From positions 33,531,967 through 33,595,966 of the forward strand of contig CM055898.1 of NCBI GenBank assembly GCA_029582155.1: a stretch of 64,000 nucleotides of DNA, read 5' to 3'. The DNA is from Panopea generosa. Lineage: Eukaryota; Mollusca; Bivalvia; Adapedonta; Hiatellidae. The notes below the pieces were generated by a model. It had not been told where the DNA came from. It did not search any database and was given only the letters and a program-made list of their open reading frames with translations. Each line of letters starts with the position of its first letter. Position 1 is the first letter of the stretch. This document shows positions 22,891-35,513 of this stretch, piece by piece. The position numbers and the translations under genes were made by a program.

Positions 22891-24727
22891 GAAATGATCA
22901 TGCTAGTTTCAACAGAACTTTGAACATTCATTTGTGTGGTAGTTATCTATAAATGAACTTACGCATATTCGAGAACATGACAAAAATATTTTGAATTAAC
23001 TTATTGAATATATTGAATTGCTAATTTGGCTACATATGTTTATTATTTTATTTAATGTTTATTAATATTTGTAAACGGTTCATATATATATATTGTCAAT
23101 CTACATCCTCGTCACCATCCTGTGACAGGTGTATAACAGTTTTACCTAAACTGTAGAGTGGGATATATTTGTTACATTATATTCCTCTATTCAATATCTG
23201 CCTAACCTTTTATATTACAGAGAGGGAAGTTAGCTTGTGATTCTTCACTCCACGATTACCTTAACCATTTATTTATATTTTGTGTATAGGGGTACATAAT
23301 CTGATAGTTCATTCCCTATATGTTCACTTTTAAATTGGTGAAATTAGAGGTAAATTAATAGGTATTCCCTCCTCCCTCTATGAGAGTCAAAATAAAGAAA
23401 TAATTGGAGGAGATTTAAACTATAGAAAATACGAGGAAGTCTAATGTTTCCCTTAAAAAATGTTTAATCCAACAAACGTGCAAGCATAGGGATTGGGACA
23501 TATAATGTCAATAATTTTCAAGAATAGAATCAGTGAGTCAATTTTTACACCCAGCTTCCCCCACCAATTATAATATAAAGAAATTTAAAAAATGGTGGAA
23601 ATAATGAAATAATCATCATGTTAGTAATTTAGTAATTAATGAGTAAATCTAACGTTTTTATTATGAAATTCAAAAGTTTCATCAAACAAAAGTGGACTAC
23701 AGTTGGTACAGAATTAGATTTTTCAACGTCACCATTTACAAATTAAACAGGCGAAAGGACAAAATTTATGAAAAATAAAAGTTATCGTATGTTTCCATCA
23801 TCAAATTTAAAAGTTTAACAAAGCAATGGTGAAAAAGTGGATGGCAGAAAAAGCTGACCACCCCTCATATAAAAGTAGGAACGTAAGAGGAAAATAATCG
23901 GTTAGTCCATTCTAATCCAGTACCCTATACAAGTATTAAAATATGGAGAGTAGGGACAAAATATAAACAAGATAAATAGCCTAATGTGCCCATTATAAAA
24001 ATCTGTAAATCTGTAAATTTAGTTAATCAAAAAGGGAACATTAAGACAAATATACACAATAAGATTAAGTCTAATATTTCTTTTACAAAATCTGAAAGAT
24101 TAACCAAACACATGTGATAAAAATATGATAACAATCTTCTAGCCAACTCTTTTTCCATCACCTTATCTTGAATTTAAAATATCAGGGAAGAATCAATAAT
24201 TTTAATACGCTAGTCAACTTTATGTAAATAAATTATCAAATAGAAATGTTGAAGACCTCAAACCTTAAATACAAATCTTAATATAAATAAAAAAATATAG
24301 TGACCAAAATCCGGAAATCAAAAGCGTCCCACTTAAAATATAAGCATGAAAGGTAACAAATCATCTAGCCAATTATTTTTCCGACCAAAATCAGTTTGTA
24401 AATTCTTGCATACGAACTGATATGTGTGTGTGTGTGTTGTGCGCGCGTACGTACGTATGTGCAAGCGTGCGTGCATGTGGAGGTGGAGAGAGAGAGGAAC
24501 CAGCAAGCTCTAAACGATAAATGTCAGTTGATTATTATGTAAAATTGCATAAATTATTAGAAAATGTGCGACAATGTTTATATTATACGGAAATTGTTTG
24601 AAATGAAATCCATTATTCAAAAATGATAATGTATAATATTGAAATATTGAATTATGCAACATAAATGTATAATATTAAAATGCGTTATAACGATGAAGCC
24701 CATAAAAATTTATAAAACGACACTTAC

Positions 24728-24761
24728 ATTTGAACAAGGTTCATTTATAACGCTTCGCCAT
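24728..24761 (-). CDS. Oxidase gene 1, presumptive exon 1, frame broken
   Basis: Located by similarity to gene 2 exon 1: both have a leader ending TCTGACAAGAG...ATGGCG and a GTAAGTG donor. Here the exon is 34 bases (33 in gene 2). The ATG frame hits TGA after six codons; the frame that matches exon 2 has no Met. Translation must start elsewhere or the gene is dead. Confidence 0.55.
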
Positions 24762-25020
24762 TTCTTTCCTGTGCGTTAGCTCTTGTCAGACCCTTTCACA
24801 TACGTTTAATGGCCAATGATATATATATTTATATATGCAATCAGGCAATTAAAAGATGTCTCAAGTGGGTAAATGCCTTTTCTTACTGGTTAATTTAATG
24901 AACTGAATTTTGCATACGATATCTCAGTATACTGCGCTAGGCGATATGTAACTCTAAGTGGAGTTTCCTTTAACTTGTTTTTTGCCCAATCATTATTCCC
25001 GTATTGCTGTAAAACAATAC

Positions 25021-25025
25021 ATTCA

Positions 25026-25069
<44 letters not shown>

Positions 25070-25074
25070 TGAAT
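25021..25074. repeat. (TA)n microsatellite inside a perfect palindrome
   Basis: ATTCAGGATATAT at the left and ATATATCCTGAAT at the right flank a pure TA run; the whole 54 bases form one uninterrupted inverted repeat. Confidence 0.9.
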
Positions 25075-26351
25075 GTTTATATATGGTAGAGATAATGATT
25101 TAATTATTAAAAATAAATAAATACACCTAAACAATACTGAATTCTTTAAAATTATTTAAAAAAAAAACGAGTGCTTTCGGAATATATATTATATATGACT
25201 ATAGTATTTTTTCCTCGAGAAAAGATTTAGTAAGCGGATATTGAGAGAAAACTGATGTAAGATTTTAAAGAACAACAAGGTAAACTGTCCAAATAAAGTT
25301 CTAGATTGCCGCTTGTACAGCTGCCATGTAATGCGTGGTGATGGAAACAGTTTAAGAATCTGTAAAACATGGGACGATCAAGTTTAAATCACAAAGTAAT
25401 ATTAACGGGTTTAAAATTTTATTTCGTGTTTGTTCCGGCATATTGTTCTTAATCAGCCAGCTCACTAACCAACCTGCCTTTTTTTGACAATATAGCATCT
25501 TCTCATCTCCATATTCATAGATGTAAACTCTTCAAAAGAAAAGGTTTATAGTAACATCGGCCAGTCAGTGTTAATAAATGATTTATATCGAATTCATAGG
25601 CGGGTTCGGAATATTTTATTTTTAGGTTTTTATTAGCCTGATAAATTGTCAACACGTTGGGTTGGGGCGATCTCCAGGTACAGTTTCGATACGAGATAGT
25701 GTTGATATTTTCCATGAAACAGGTATCGTTATATGTTCTTGATATTTAGTCGATTTTATGGTGGCGGGAGAATCGAAGTGAAAATTTCACACCATTTTCG
25801 CTGTATTTCCTGCTGTCATGATATAGTACTCATTAATTATAATTGGGCGAAGGAAAGGGGAGTACCCAATATTCCTTCTCCTTGAATGTAATTTATCCGT
25901 GAACCGCTAGATAGATAGATATACTATATGTGTGGCACATATATATGTAGGTACAACAGAATTCGTCAAAATTTAACATAAAAAATGATACAATATTATA
26001 CTTAAAGATTAAAAACACCATTTTGAGTTTATATCTGGTGATGAAAACCAGTTACTATAGTTAAGTGTTCGTTTATTCCGAATAGCTCCTCGGTAAAACT
26101 GAACTAGACTAATGGAAACTTAATATTGTGATCTTAATACTTATATCTACATTATATTTCTAACTTCTTAAGATAAAACTTTAACGTTATTTTGGTTGTC
26201 AACATACTGAAGAAGTGCACGCATTGTTATGGCAACTTTCAGCAAATGTCACCTGAAACTCATGTCAACGTGACGTCAGTGCCAGCAAAACACCATATTG
26301 CCACCAATGAAATGTAAATTGTTCAGTCTAATCTTCCATCATGTCTTCATA

Positions 26352-26625
26352 AACGTCATGCCATACGGTGTGAAGATGAGATTTCTATATTAGACAAATG
26401 TAAAATGTCACTTCCTACGGTGTGAAGATGAGATTTCTACATTAGACAAATGTAAAACGTCATTTCATATGGTGTGAAGATGAGATTTCTATATTAGACA
26501 AATGTAAAATGTCACTTCCTACGGTGTGAAGATGAGATTTCTACATTAGACAAATGTAAAACGTCATTTCATATGGTGTGAAGATGAGATTTCTATATTA
26601 GACAAATGTAAAACGTCATGTAAAA
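26352..26625 (+). repeat. 52-bp tandem repeat, about 5 copies
   Basis: Unit GGTGTGAAGATGAGATTTCT, ATATTAGACAAATGTAAAAT, GTCACTTCCTAC, with GG at 26367, 26419, 26471, 26523 and 26575. Alternating units carry ACTTCCTAC or ATTTCATAT, again a two-unit pattern. Confidence 0.9.
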
Positions 26626-27749
26626 CGAAAAACAGATCCATTTTCCCTTAAACAGTAGGTTCTATCTAAAATTTGAATGACGTAGTTTCAAAAAAGCGTA
26701 TTGGGTTCATACTGAATCGTTACCAAATCCCTGTTTAACTAGAGTTATATATATTTAATTTTAATTTCAGTCCCATTAACGTACAACGTAATAATAATAA
26801 TAATAATAGCATTTATATCATACAATATAAGAACACAGCCATTCAAATATATTTTTACCAAGAGACGGCAAGAGAGTTTGTATAAGTACATGAGGTACGT
26901 CTTGGTTTCATAAACACTTCACTAACAATGCATAATTGTGAATGAATGAATGAAAGAATGAATGAATGGTGTGTTACGGCACGTCGACACATAAATAAGT
27001 CATTTTGTGCGCGCAAAGTGAATGGCATCAATTGTTATCACGATTATTGCTGATTATTATTGTTTTCAAGTACACTTTCCTGTCGTGATGTGCATTACAC
27101 TATGTTATTGTAAAGACACTGGAAGAAGCGCATGCATTGTTTTATTGTGTAGCCTCAAGAGTGTGTCCGGCAACAGTACTTTGTCCCATTCATCAGCAGG
27201 AATGTTTAGCTTATCATCAATTCACCTCAGGTTTCTTTTCCGTTTTCCGTGATCAATTTTACTCCGCTAACTGAGTTATCATTTTAAAATCAATTTGAGA
27301 CGAAAACATATTTATTGTTTAACATGTGCCTTCTGTTTCGTTGTATTGTTGTATTTTTTGTCATTTTTTATTTCTATTTGTTTAATTATAACTACAGAGT
27401 ACAAATTTACTTCTGATAATCACCTTGTACTCTGCTCAAATAGAATACATGTATACACGTATTAAAATGTGTGCTGTTCAGTTAAATACGTGCGTTCGGT
27501 GAAAATACACTAAGTACACTTAAAAACGCAACATTTCTGCTATTCTGCTTTAGGTTAAAACACGTTTTGCACGAGTATTTCAATTTCATGTGAAATTTGT
27601 GTTTATATTAAGTGTATCGTGGCAGGTGGTGAAATGTGTCTGTTTCGTATCAGAAATGCAAGTGTTCCGTTTTAAATGTTTACAGACTGGGTAGTCGGAA
27701 CATGAATGTTCTTAGCATACATGACTGTTGATATATTCATGCAAGTCAA

Positions 27750-30700
27750 CGGACTAGTCCGTCGGTCCGATAATTTACTGTGCGCGCGTGGCTGTTGATA
27801 TCCATAATCAAGTTTACGGACGGGTGCTGAGCATATATGGGTGATGATATCCATATGCAAGTTTATGGACGGATGCTGAGCGTATATGGGTGATGATATA
27901 CATAATCAAATTTACGGACGGGTGCTGAGCGTGTATGGGGGTTAATATCCATATATAAGTTAACGGACGGATGCTGAGCTTATATGGGGAATGATATTCA
28001 TATGCTGGTTAACGGACGGGTGAAGAGCGTATATGGGTTCTTCTGGAGCGGCATTTCTGGGTTACGTTGCCAGTACAGAATGGCATTGTGTTTTTTTGGT
28101 ACTTGTGGGGTATGTACATTGTGGGGTTAATTCCATTTTTTACACATTTTTCTTTTACTTTTTTTCCCCTTTTTTAGTGTCATTAGGGTTGGATCTCAAG
28201 GTTTGTGTCATTAGGGTTAGAAAGAAAATAGGTTTTGTTTTGTTTTATGAAAAAAAAGATGTTTTTATAACATATAAAAACCGCACCCACAACATCACTT
28301 CCACCAGAACGTCCGTGATGGATATCCATATGCAGGTTAACGGACGGGTGAAGAGCGTATATGGGTGATGATATTCATATGCAGGTTAACGGACGGGTGA
28401 AGAGGGTATATGGGTGATGATATTCATATGCAGGTTAACAGACGGGTGCTGAGCGTATATGGGGGATGATATTCATATGCAAGTTTACGAACTGGTGCTG
28501 AGCGTATATGGGTGATGATATTCATATGCAGGTTAACGGATGGGTGAAGAGGGTATATGGCTGATGATATTCATATGCAGGTTAACGGACGGGTGAAGAG
28601 CGTATATGGGGGATGATATTCATATGCAAGTTAACGGACGGGTGAAGAGCGTATATGGGGGATGATATTCATATGCAAGTTAACGGACGGGTGAAGAGGG
28701 TTTATGGGGGATGATATTCATATGCAGGTTAACGGACGGGTGAAGAGGGTATATGGGTGATGATATTCATATGCAGGTTAACAGACGGGTGCTGAGCGTA
28801 TATGGGTGATGATATTCATATGCAAGTTTACGAACTGGTGCTGAGCGTATATGGGTGATGATATTCATATTCAAGTTTACGAACTGGTGCTGAGCGTATA
28901 TGGGTGATGATATTCATATGCAGGTTAACGGACGGGTGAAGAGGGTATATGGCTGATGATATTCATATGCAGGTTAACGGACGGGTGAAGAGCGTATATG
29001 GGGGATGATATTCATATGCAAGTTAACGGACGGGTGAAGAGCGTATATGGGGGATGATATTCATATGCAAGTTAACGGACGGGTGAAGAGGGTTTATGGG
29101 GGATGATATTCATATGCAAGTTAACGGACGGGTGAAGAGGGTATATGGGTGATGATATTCATATGCAGGTTAACAGACGGGTGCTGAGCGTATATGGGGG
29201 ATGATATTCATATGCAAGTTTACGAACTGGTGCTGAGCGTATATGGGTGATGATATTCATATGCAGGTTAACAGACGGGTGCTGAGCGTATATGGGGGAT
29301 GATATTCATATGCAAGTTTACGAACTGGTGCTGAGCGTATATGGGTGATGATATTCATATTCAAGTTTACGAACTGGTGCTGAGCGTATATGGGTGATGA
29401 TATTCATATGCAGGTTAACGGACGGGTGAAGAGGGTATATGGCTGATGATATTCATATGCAGGTTAACGGACGGGTGAAGAGGGTATATGGGGGATGATA
29501 TTCATATGCAGGTTAACGGACGGGTGAAGAGGGTTTATGGGTGATGATATTCATATGCAGGTTAACAGACGGGTGAAGAGGGTATATGGGTGATGATATT
29601 CATATGCAGGTTAACAGACGGGTGCTGAGCGTATATGGGGGATGATATTCATATGCAAGTTTACGAACTGGTGCTGAGCGTATATGGGTGATGATATTCA
29701 TATTCAAGTTTACGAACTGGTGCTGAGCGTATATGGGTGATGATATTCATATGCAGGTTAACGGACGGGTGAAGAGGGTATATGGCTGATGATATTCATA
29801 TGCAGGTTAACGGACGGGTGAAGAGCGTATATGGGGGATGATATTCATATGCAAGTTAACGGACGGGTGAAGAGCGTATATGGGGGATGATATTCATATG
29901 CAAGTTAACGGACGGGTGAAGAGGGTTTATGGGGGATGATATTCATATGCAGGTTAACGGACGGGTGAAGAGGGTATATGGGTGATGATATTCATATGCA
30001 GGTTAACAGACGGGTGCTGAGCGTATATGGGGGATGATATTCATATGCAAGTTTACGAACTGGTGCTGAGCGTATATGGGTGATGATATTCATATGCAGG
30101 TTAACAGACGGGTGCTGAGCGTATATGGGGGATGATATTCATATGCAAGTTTACGAACTGGTGCTGAGCGTATATGGGTGATGATATTCATATTCAAGTT
30201 TACGAACTGGTGCTGAGCGTATATGGGTGATGATATTCATATGCAGGTTAACGGACGGGTGAAGAGGGTATATGGCTGATGATATTCATATGCAGGTTAA
30301 CGGACGGGTGAAGAGGGTATATGGGGGATGATATTCATATGCAGGTTAACGGACGGGTGAAGAGGGTTTATGGGTGATGATATTCATATGCAGGTTAACA
30401 GACGGGTGAAGAGGGTATATGGGTGATGATATTCATATGCAGGTTAACAGACGGGTGCTGAGCGTATATGGGGGATGATATTCATATGCAAGTTTACGAA
30501 CTGGTGCTGAGCGTATATGGGTGATGATATTCATATGCAGGTTAACAGACGGGTGCTGAGCGTATATGGGGGATGATATTCATATGCAAGTTTACGAACT
30601 GGTGCTGAGCGTATATGGGTGATGATATTCATATTCAAGTTTACGAACTGGTGCTGAGCGTATATGGGTGATGATATTCATATGCAGGTTAACGGACGGG

Positions 30701-31145
30701 TGAAGAGGGTATATGGCTGATGATATTCATATGCAGGTTAACGGACGGGTGAAGAGCGTATATGGGGGATGATATTCATATGCAAGTTAACGGACTGGTG
30801 AAGAGGGTATATGGGGGATGATATTCATATGCAAGTTAACGGACGGGTGAAGAGGGTATATGGGGGATGATATTCATATGCAGGTTAACGGACGGGTGAA
30901 GAGGGTTTATGGGTGATGATATTCATATGCATGTTCACGGACGGGTGCTGAGTGTATATGGGTGACGATAGCCATATGCAAGTTTACGGACGGGTGCTGA
31001 GCGTATATGGGTGACGATAGCCATAGTCAAGTTCACGGACGGGTGCTGAGCGTATATGGGTGACGATAGCCATATGCAAGTTCACGGACGGGTGCTGAGC
31101 ATATATGGGTGACGATAGCCATATGCAAGTTCACGGACGGGTGCT
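27750..31145 (+). repeat. 49-bp minisatellite with higher-order pattern, array 1
   Basis: Roughly 60 units of 49 bases, e.g. CATATGCAGGTTAACGGACG, GGTGAAGAGGGTATATGGGT, GATGATATT. At least two unit classes alternate: GGTTAACGGACGGGTGAAGAG and AGTTTACGAACTGGTGCTGAG types. A marker unit with CATATTCAAG recurs at 28871, 29361, 29704, 30194 and 30635, i.e. after 10, 7, 10 and 9 units. The left end (27750-28030) and right end (30930-31145) units are diverged. It lies between gene 1 and gene 2. The 28040-28315 stretch is a non-repeat insertion. Confidence 0.93.
28040..28315 (+). other. Non-repeat insertion inside the minisatellite
   Basis: About 275 bases that do not match the 49-bp unit, with T-rich runs and a duplicated CATTAGGGTT. 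It interrupts the array after the diverged left-hand units. No gene or known element recognised. Confidence 0.6.
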
Positions 31146-33136
31146 GTCGAACCTAAAATGTTATATATGTAAACATAAACGATCTTTGTTTTATATATCA
31201 TTCTATGTTTGGCTGTCATAAACTTGCATTTTGTACAAATACTTGTATTATATAGAATACCGAATATAATCGTAATTATTCTTCTTCTACTTCCATTGTT
31301 GCACGGAAACGCAATTGTATGTGGAAAATTTAATTTAGTCCGCGTGGGCAAAGATATGAAACTCATTTTCAAAATATTATTTTAGCATGTTTGAATGGAT
31401 ATCATAATACGAAGAGGGGTAAAGGGCCATAGATAGATAGTCTTGACATATTTTGGGGAAAAGATTTTGTCAATTTTAAAATTTTGAAAAATCCTGATAT
31501 TGAACCGAGGCAAATACTTTTAAATATAATTTGATATTTTAATATCTAGGTATTACAGGTTCTCTGTGTGTGTTATTCTTGCTATTCTTACACAAGGTAA
31601 GTAGAAAGAGATAAATAGTGTTTACATGTTACCGCCACCTCCACCTCGAACCCACGCAAAATAATTTTTTGATGCGTAATCCGTTCAACTGACCAATAGG
31701 TACTTACAAACATAAGAAACAAGTTCAATAACTGAATATATGTTTATTACATTACAATAGCATAAATCTAATGAAATGGGTATACATATAACACAAATAA
31801 AAGATACGGTTGGACGTCAAGTGACTTATGTGTATCAATAAGTTATTAACTGTACGGAACAGCTAACCCGCCACTTTTGTACTTCCAATATCATCGTCAA
31901 AACATTAACTAGCGTACGCATTTTAATAATTATGAAAGTCGAATTTAATAACTGTAAGCTGTTCCGTTCAGTATATCTATATCAATACACGTATTTGATT
32001 TTAGTTTGAGTAAATACAAATGCTATCTGATGAAAGTATATTTTGGAGAAGCACAGCAAGCCAACAAAAATGCAAATGGCAGACTCGGTCTTAATAATTG
32101 AAACTTATTTTACTCCGATTGTTAAACAAATAAGTTATTACAATTTATACAAACCATACTCGAAGTCTAACTGGGCTATACCCTCAATCGATATATAACT
32201 GTTATATGTATATATATATCCAATTATTTTATATATTGTATAAGCATGGTTTCCATTGTCGGCAGAAACGACATTAAAGTGTAATTGAGGATTAATAACA
32301 AATGACTTTATTGATGAGATGTTTAAATAAAAACTAAATAATGATATAAATTATTCAAATAATTACACCTGTTGTTAAATTTGCTGTTTTGTTGTTTTTT
32401 CCTTTTTATTTGTTGGGTGAGGGTTATTATTATTATTAATTTACGTGACATGAGTACAATATAATACAAACATAGACAAGCAAACAAAATAGTTGTAATA
32501 AAAAGTGGTACCTAGCCTAAACAGGCTTAACTGTCACTTTTTTTTAAAAAATAACACGTGTAAAATCATAATATGTAATAAAAATGTAGAATAAATTGTA
32601 TTGTAAAATTGAGAGTAGCATCATTATTGCGTTGTTATGAATATTATATATATTCTGAAATATATTTAACGTATATTGAACAAAATTTGTAATATCAAGT
32701 TATACGACTTTTCATAGCATGAATGGATGTTTAATTAATACATATTCCAGATCGATGGTTAATTGACTCATGGCATGTTTTACTTTTTGTCTTAATTTTT
32801 TGTGACAAGTTATATATTCAAATAGTTCATATATGTAAGTAAGAACTGGTTATATGATAAAATACAATAACATTTATTCGAATCATCAAACGTCATATTC
32901 ATGTATGTACTATATCTCTCTCAGGAAAACAACAGACTGAAGTACATGTACTAATAGAATGAATCGTTTATATGGGGCATCAATACCTGTGGTTGTCTGT
33001 CAGCTTACTATTAAAGTCTTGTTCAACTTACATCATTCGACGTCTGATTGTTATAAACGTTATCAAGTTAGTTTAGTTAAATATTTACACCATCACAAAA
33101 CAAAAACAGTCGTACCATCAATCTTGACCAAGGGAC
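31146..33136. other. 3' flank of gene 2 (left-hand copy)
   Basis: Non-coding. Nearly identical to 38013-39992. Part of it (about 32030-32110, with AGAAGCACAGCAAGCCAAC and ATGGCAGACTCGGT) is also similar to 57620-57700 downstream of gene 3, showing the tandem duplication included flanking DNA. Confidence 0.65.
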
Positions 33137-33606
33137 CTAATGTTTCTTTTTTAAAAGAATTTTGCAAGGATGGAATTCTTCCTCGGAATCGGGCTGATAC
33201 TTGATGACCGGTCCATCATCGAGTTGTGCCTTTCTGCATGGTTCGACTTTGTTCTGGAAGGCAAATGCTTGCATGAGACCAGAGAAGAATGATCCCTGTA
33301 TCCATCCATTAGACCATGACAATGCCTCTCCTGCTATGTAGATTGGATCGTCAGGACGTGCTAATGTTTCCATGCTTTCCAAATATTCGAACGGTTTAAG
33401 ACTTGCGAATGCTCCTTGTGCAAACGGGTCACTGTACCAGTCTTGTACTTGACCAAGCTCGAACTCGTCGATGATTTCGGGATGAATTTTGCTAATTTGG
33501 TTAACAGCACTTGCAATGGCTATCCTGTGAGGTTCTGCACCAAATGTCTGAGCGTTTTCAGTCCATGTGTATACAAGTAAAATACCACGCTCCTCGTCAG
33601 GAATTC
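33137..33606 (-). CDS. Oxidase gene 2, exon 8, left-hand copy
   Basis: 470 bases ending at the stop at 33137. It encodes GIPDEERGILLVYTWTENAQ, then GEALSWSNGWIQGSFFSGL and the tail ending EEEFHPCKILLKKKH. Confidence 0.85.
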
Positions 33607-35513
33607 CTGTTCAGAGATAATTGTAAAGTTGGAAATGATATATTACTATATGAAATATTTGACTGTTAATACAAAACTTTGAATGAGATCATTTATTACA
33701 TATTCTTAACTATACCATAATCCTGGATATATCAACAGTTTGCAAGATATACCTGAGAAACGATGCTTTATTACCGAAGGAGCTATAATTTGTTTAAATA
33801 TAATCTTATTACAAATGCAAACCATATTAACAACAGTACATATTGAAAAGGGGACAGAGGTAAGTCTATGGTTTTTTCAGACTTTAAAGTATTATTTGAT
33901 GTACTATTGGTTTAAGTGTCATTTTGCATAGAAGCACCCACACTTCAATGTTTACAAAAAATAGTTCATTTTTAAAATGGAATATGAGCCATTTAATTAT
34001 CATTGATAACGAAGATCTGGAATTTTAAATTGCCACAATGTGACAAAAAAGATTTCCTGAATTTCAATCTATTTAATCAATATGAAAACAATAAATCGCA
34101 AATCAATTTCAAATCGAAAGTACCAGTTCCATTTGACGTAAACTGTAGTGAAATTTTTATTATAGTGAAAATGGATTTAGTCAAAATTTAGACAATGTCA
34201 ATAAATTTCAATTCAATATATTGTTCGTATTTTGATACGTTTTAAATATATATTTATGGTAGTAAGGACTCAAATGGTATATTTAAGTATGCTATTTTGG
34301 GGTAATACCATTGTGCACAGTATTATGCATATATTCTAAAACCAGAGTAACATGATATGAGAGAGAGAGAGATGGAATACCATTTTGATGAATTTAAATT
34401 TTACAAAAAACATTCTATCATTTTGACATCATATGTAACTAATATATACAACGATCGTGATATTGCCTCTTCTTGGCAACATTTATTTTTCATCATTGTT
34501 TCTTATTAAATAATATAATATTAAATAGTTACTATACCTTTTTTCTAAGTAAAGTGAAAAATATCAATTTGCATTATCAACTATTTTCACTCATATTTCA
34601 AAAACTAGCGCAACCTAATCAGTTTATATAAAGTTAATAAACAAACTGTTACTTTCATTTATATGAGATAGCAGTCAGTAATACTCGGAAAGTATAAAAT
34701 ACTCATATCGTAATATGACAGTTATTGTGCATTTTCATGTGATAACACATTCCTGCTATGGAATAAATACTTCAATAACTTTTTATGTGTTTTATACAGC
34801 GAATATCCTATATCTTATTTTATATAGAACAAATGAAAAATGTGTTGCAAGACATTTCAACGAATATTTTTATAAAGGATTTAAGTTTCAGACAGAAATA
34901 AATAATACATTTATGTGTAAGCAGGACGTTCCTAATAGGTATGCTATTGGATACCGTACGACTGAAACATTATTTGATTAATTATAGTAAAAGAATATAA
35001 TAAGAAACCTGATTCTTTCCAGTCAGGGTAGTGAAGTTGGCCAATTTGTAAGTTTGTCTTGCTGAATCCTCCTTGTCCTACCTTCTTCTGCCAGAACCTG
35101 GTCTTGCACTGCAACATTATTTTTGTGGATGCACCGTAAGATATGTTTGCCAGTGATTTTTGCTTATCGATTGTGAGCGGAACCTCCATTTGCCTCAGGA
35201 TTGGTAACGGCACTGTAAGAAATACGGCATGCCCTTCGAACCTAACTTCTTTCCCGGTAGTTATGTTTCTTCCAATAACCTTGGCGCCTAAGCTGTCGGT
35301 TTTTTCAACCCTTTCGACCCTGATTCCGTAATGGATATTTTTGGCTAGAGAAACATCTTTGTTCCAGCCGATGTTGTTCTTTATAAAGCCCTTCGGTAAC
35401 ATGTCCATTCCATCTTTAGGAGTTTGTAGATAAGGATCCATCCACCATTGCCCCATTTCTTCGCGCAGCCAAGTTACTAAATCGTTCCCGAACAAGGGCG
35501 AATATGTTGATAC
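33137..35513 (-). CDS. Duplicate of oxidase gene 2 exons 7-8, ends at assembly gap
   Basis: Two exons only, 33137-33606 and 35009-35513, intact and in frame, nearly identical to 39993-40462 and 41865-42369 (constant offset 6856). Exonic differences are few, for example MESMET against MESMIT, and Asp against Ala before WYSDPF. Exons 1-6 would fall in or beyond the N gap at 35989. Because the next contig starts again within the same block, this is most likely the second allele placed in series; a real partial gene copy is the alternative. Confidence 0.7.
33607..35008 (-). other. Intron 7, left-hand copy
   Basis: AT-rich intron, near-identical to 40463-41864. A stretch at about 34712-34850 resembles 63430-63560 in intron 5 of gene 3, so it is a dispersed repeat. 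The small + strand frames here are not protein-like. Confidence 0.65.
35009..35513 (-). CDS. Oxidase gene 2, exon 7, left-hand copy
   Basis: 505 bases, in frame from the acceptor. It encodes VSTYSPLFGNDLVTWLREEM, QWWMDPYLQTPKDGMDMLPK, GHAVFLTVPLPILRQMEVPL and RFWQKKVGQGGFSKTN. Identical in length to the right-hand copy. Confidence 0.85.

Larger units (their letters stand above)
22037..24727 (-). other. Oxidase gene 1, intron 1
   Basis: 2.7 kb intron with a family B SINE (22230-22441), a 55-bp tandem repeat (22613-22890) and a GT/GC alternating tract at about 24425-24480. The rest is plain AT-rich DNA. Confidence 0.65.
14735..24761 (-). pseudogene. L-amino-acid-oxidase-like flavin amine oxidase gene 1, frameshifted
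   Basis: Member of the FAD-dependent amine oxidase superfamily (LAAO/achacin/escapin-like in molluscs), which would deaminate amino acids or amines and release H2O2. Exons in coding order: 24728-24761, 21818-22036, 21087-21171, 20426-20566, 19540-19641, 16532-16737, 15658-16163, 14735-15195. The Rossmann motif VVGAGMSG, the substrate-Arg segment GAMRIP and the C-terminal GEALSWSNGWIQG are present. Two defects are visible: exon 1 has 34 bases against 33 in gene 2, giving an early TGA after the shared ATGGCG, and exon 7 has one extra G in the run at 16140-16143, shifting the frame. The motif E-x3-R-x-GGR has His in place of the first Arg. Either a recent pseudogene or sequencing indels plus an alternative first exon; expression data would decide. 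Confidence 0.6.
24762..27700. other. Intergenic DNA upstream of gene 1
   Basis: Holds the putative promoter of gene 1 (TATA-like run at 24818-24838 and a CCAAT-type GGCCAATG at 24811), a (TA)n palindrome, a 52-bp tandem repeat at 26352-26625, a short TGAA-type microsatellite at 26941-26968 and otherwise AT-rich DNA. No exon recognised. Confidence 0.5.

Noticed and set aside
27750-31145. CRISPR-like array
   Set aside because: The whole 49-bp unit is repeated with no unique spacers, and the context is a eukaryotic genome; it is a minisatellite.
33137-35513. A fourth oxidase gene
   Set aside because: Nearly identical to exons 7-8 of gene 2 with the contig ends inside the duplicated block, so it is better explained as an allelic duplicate in the assembly.
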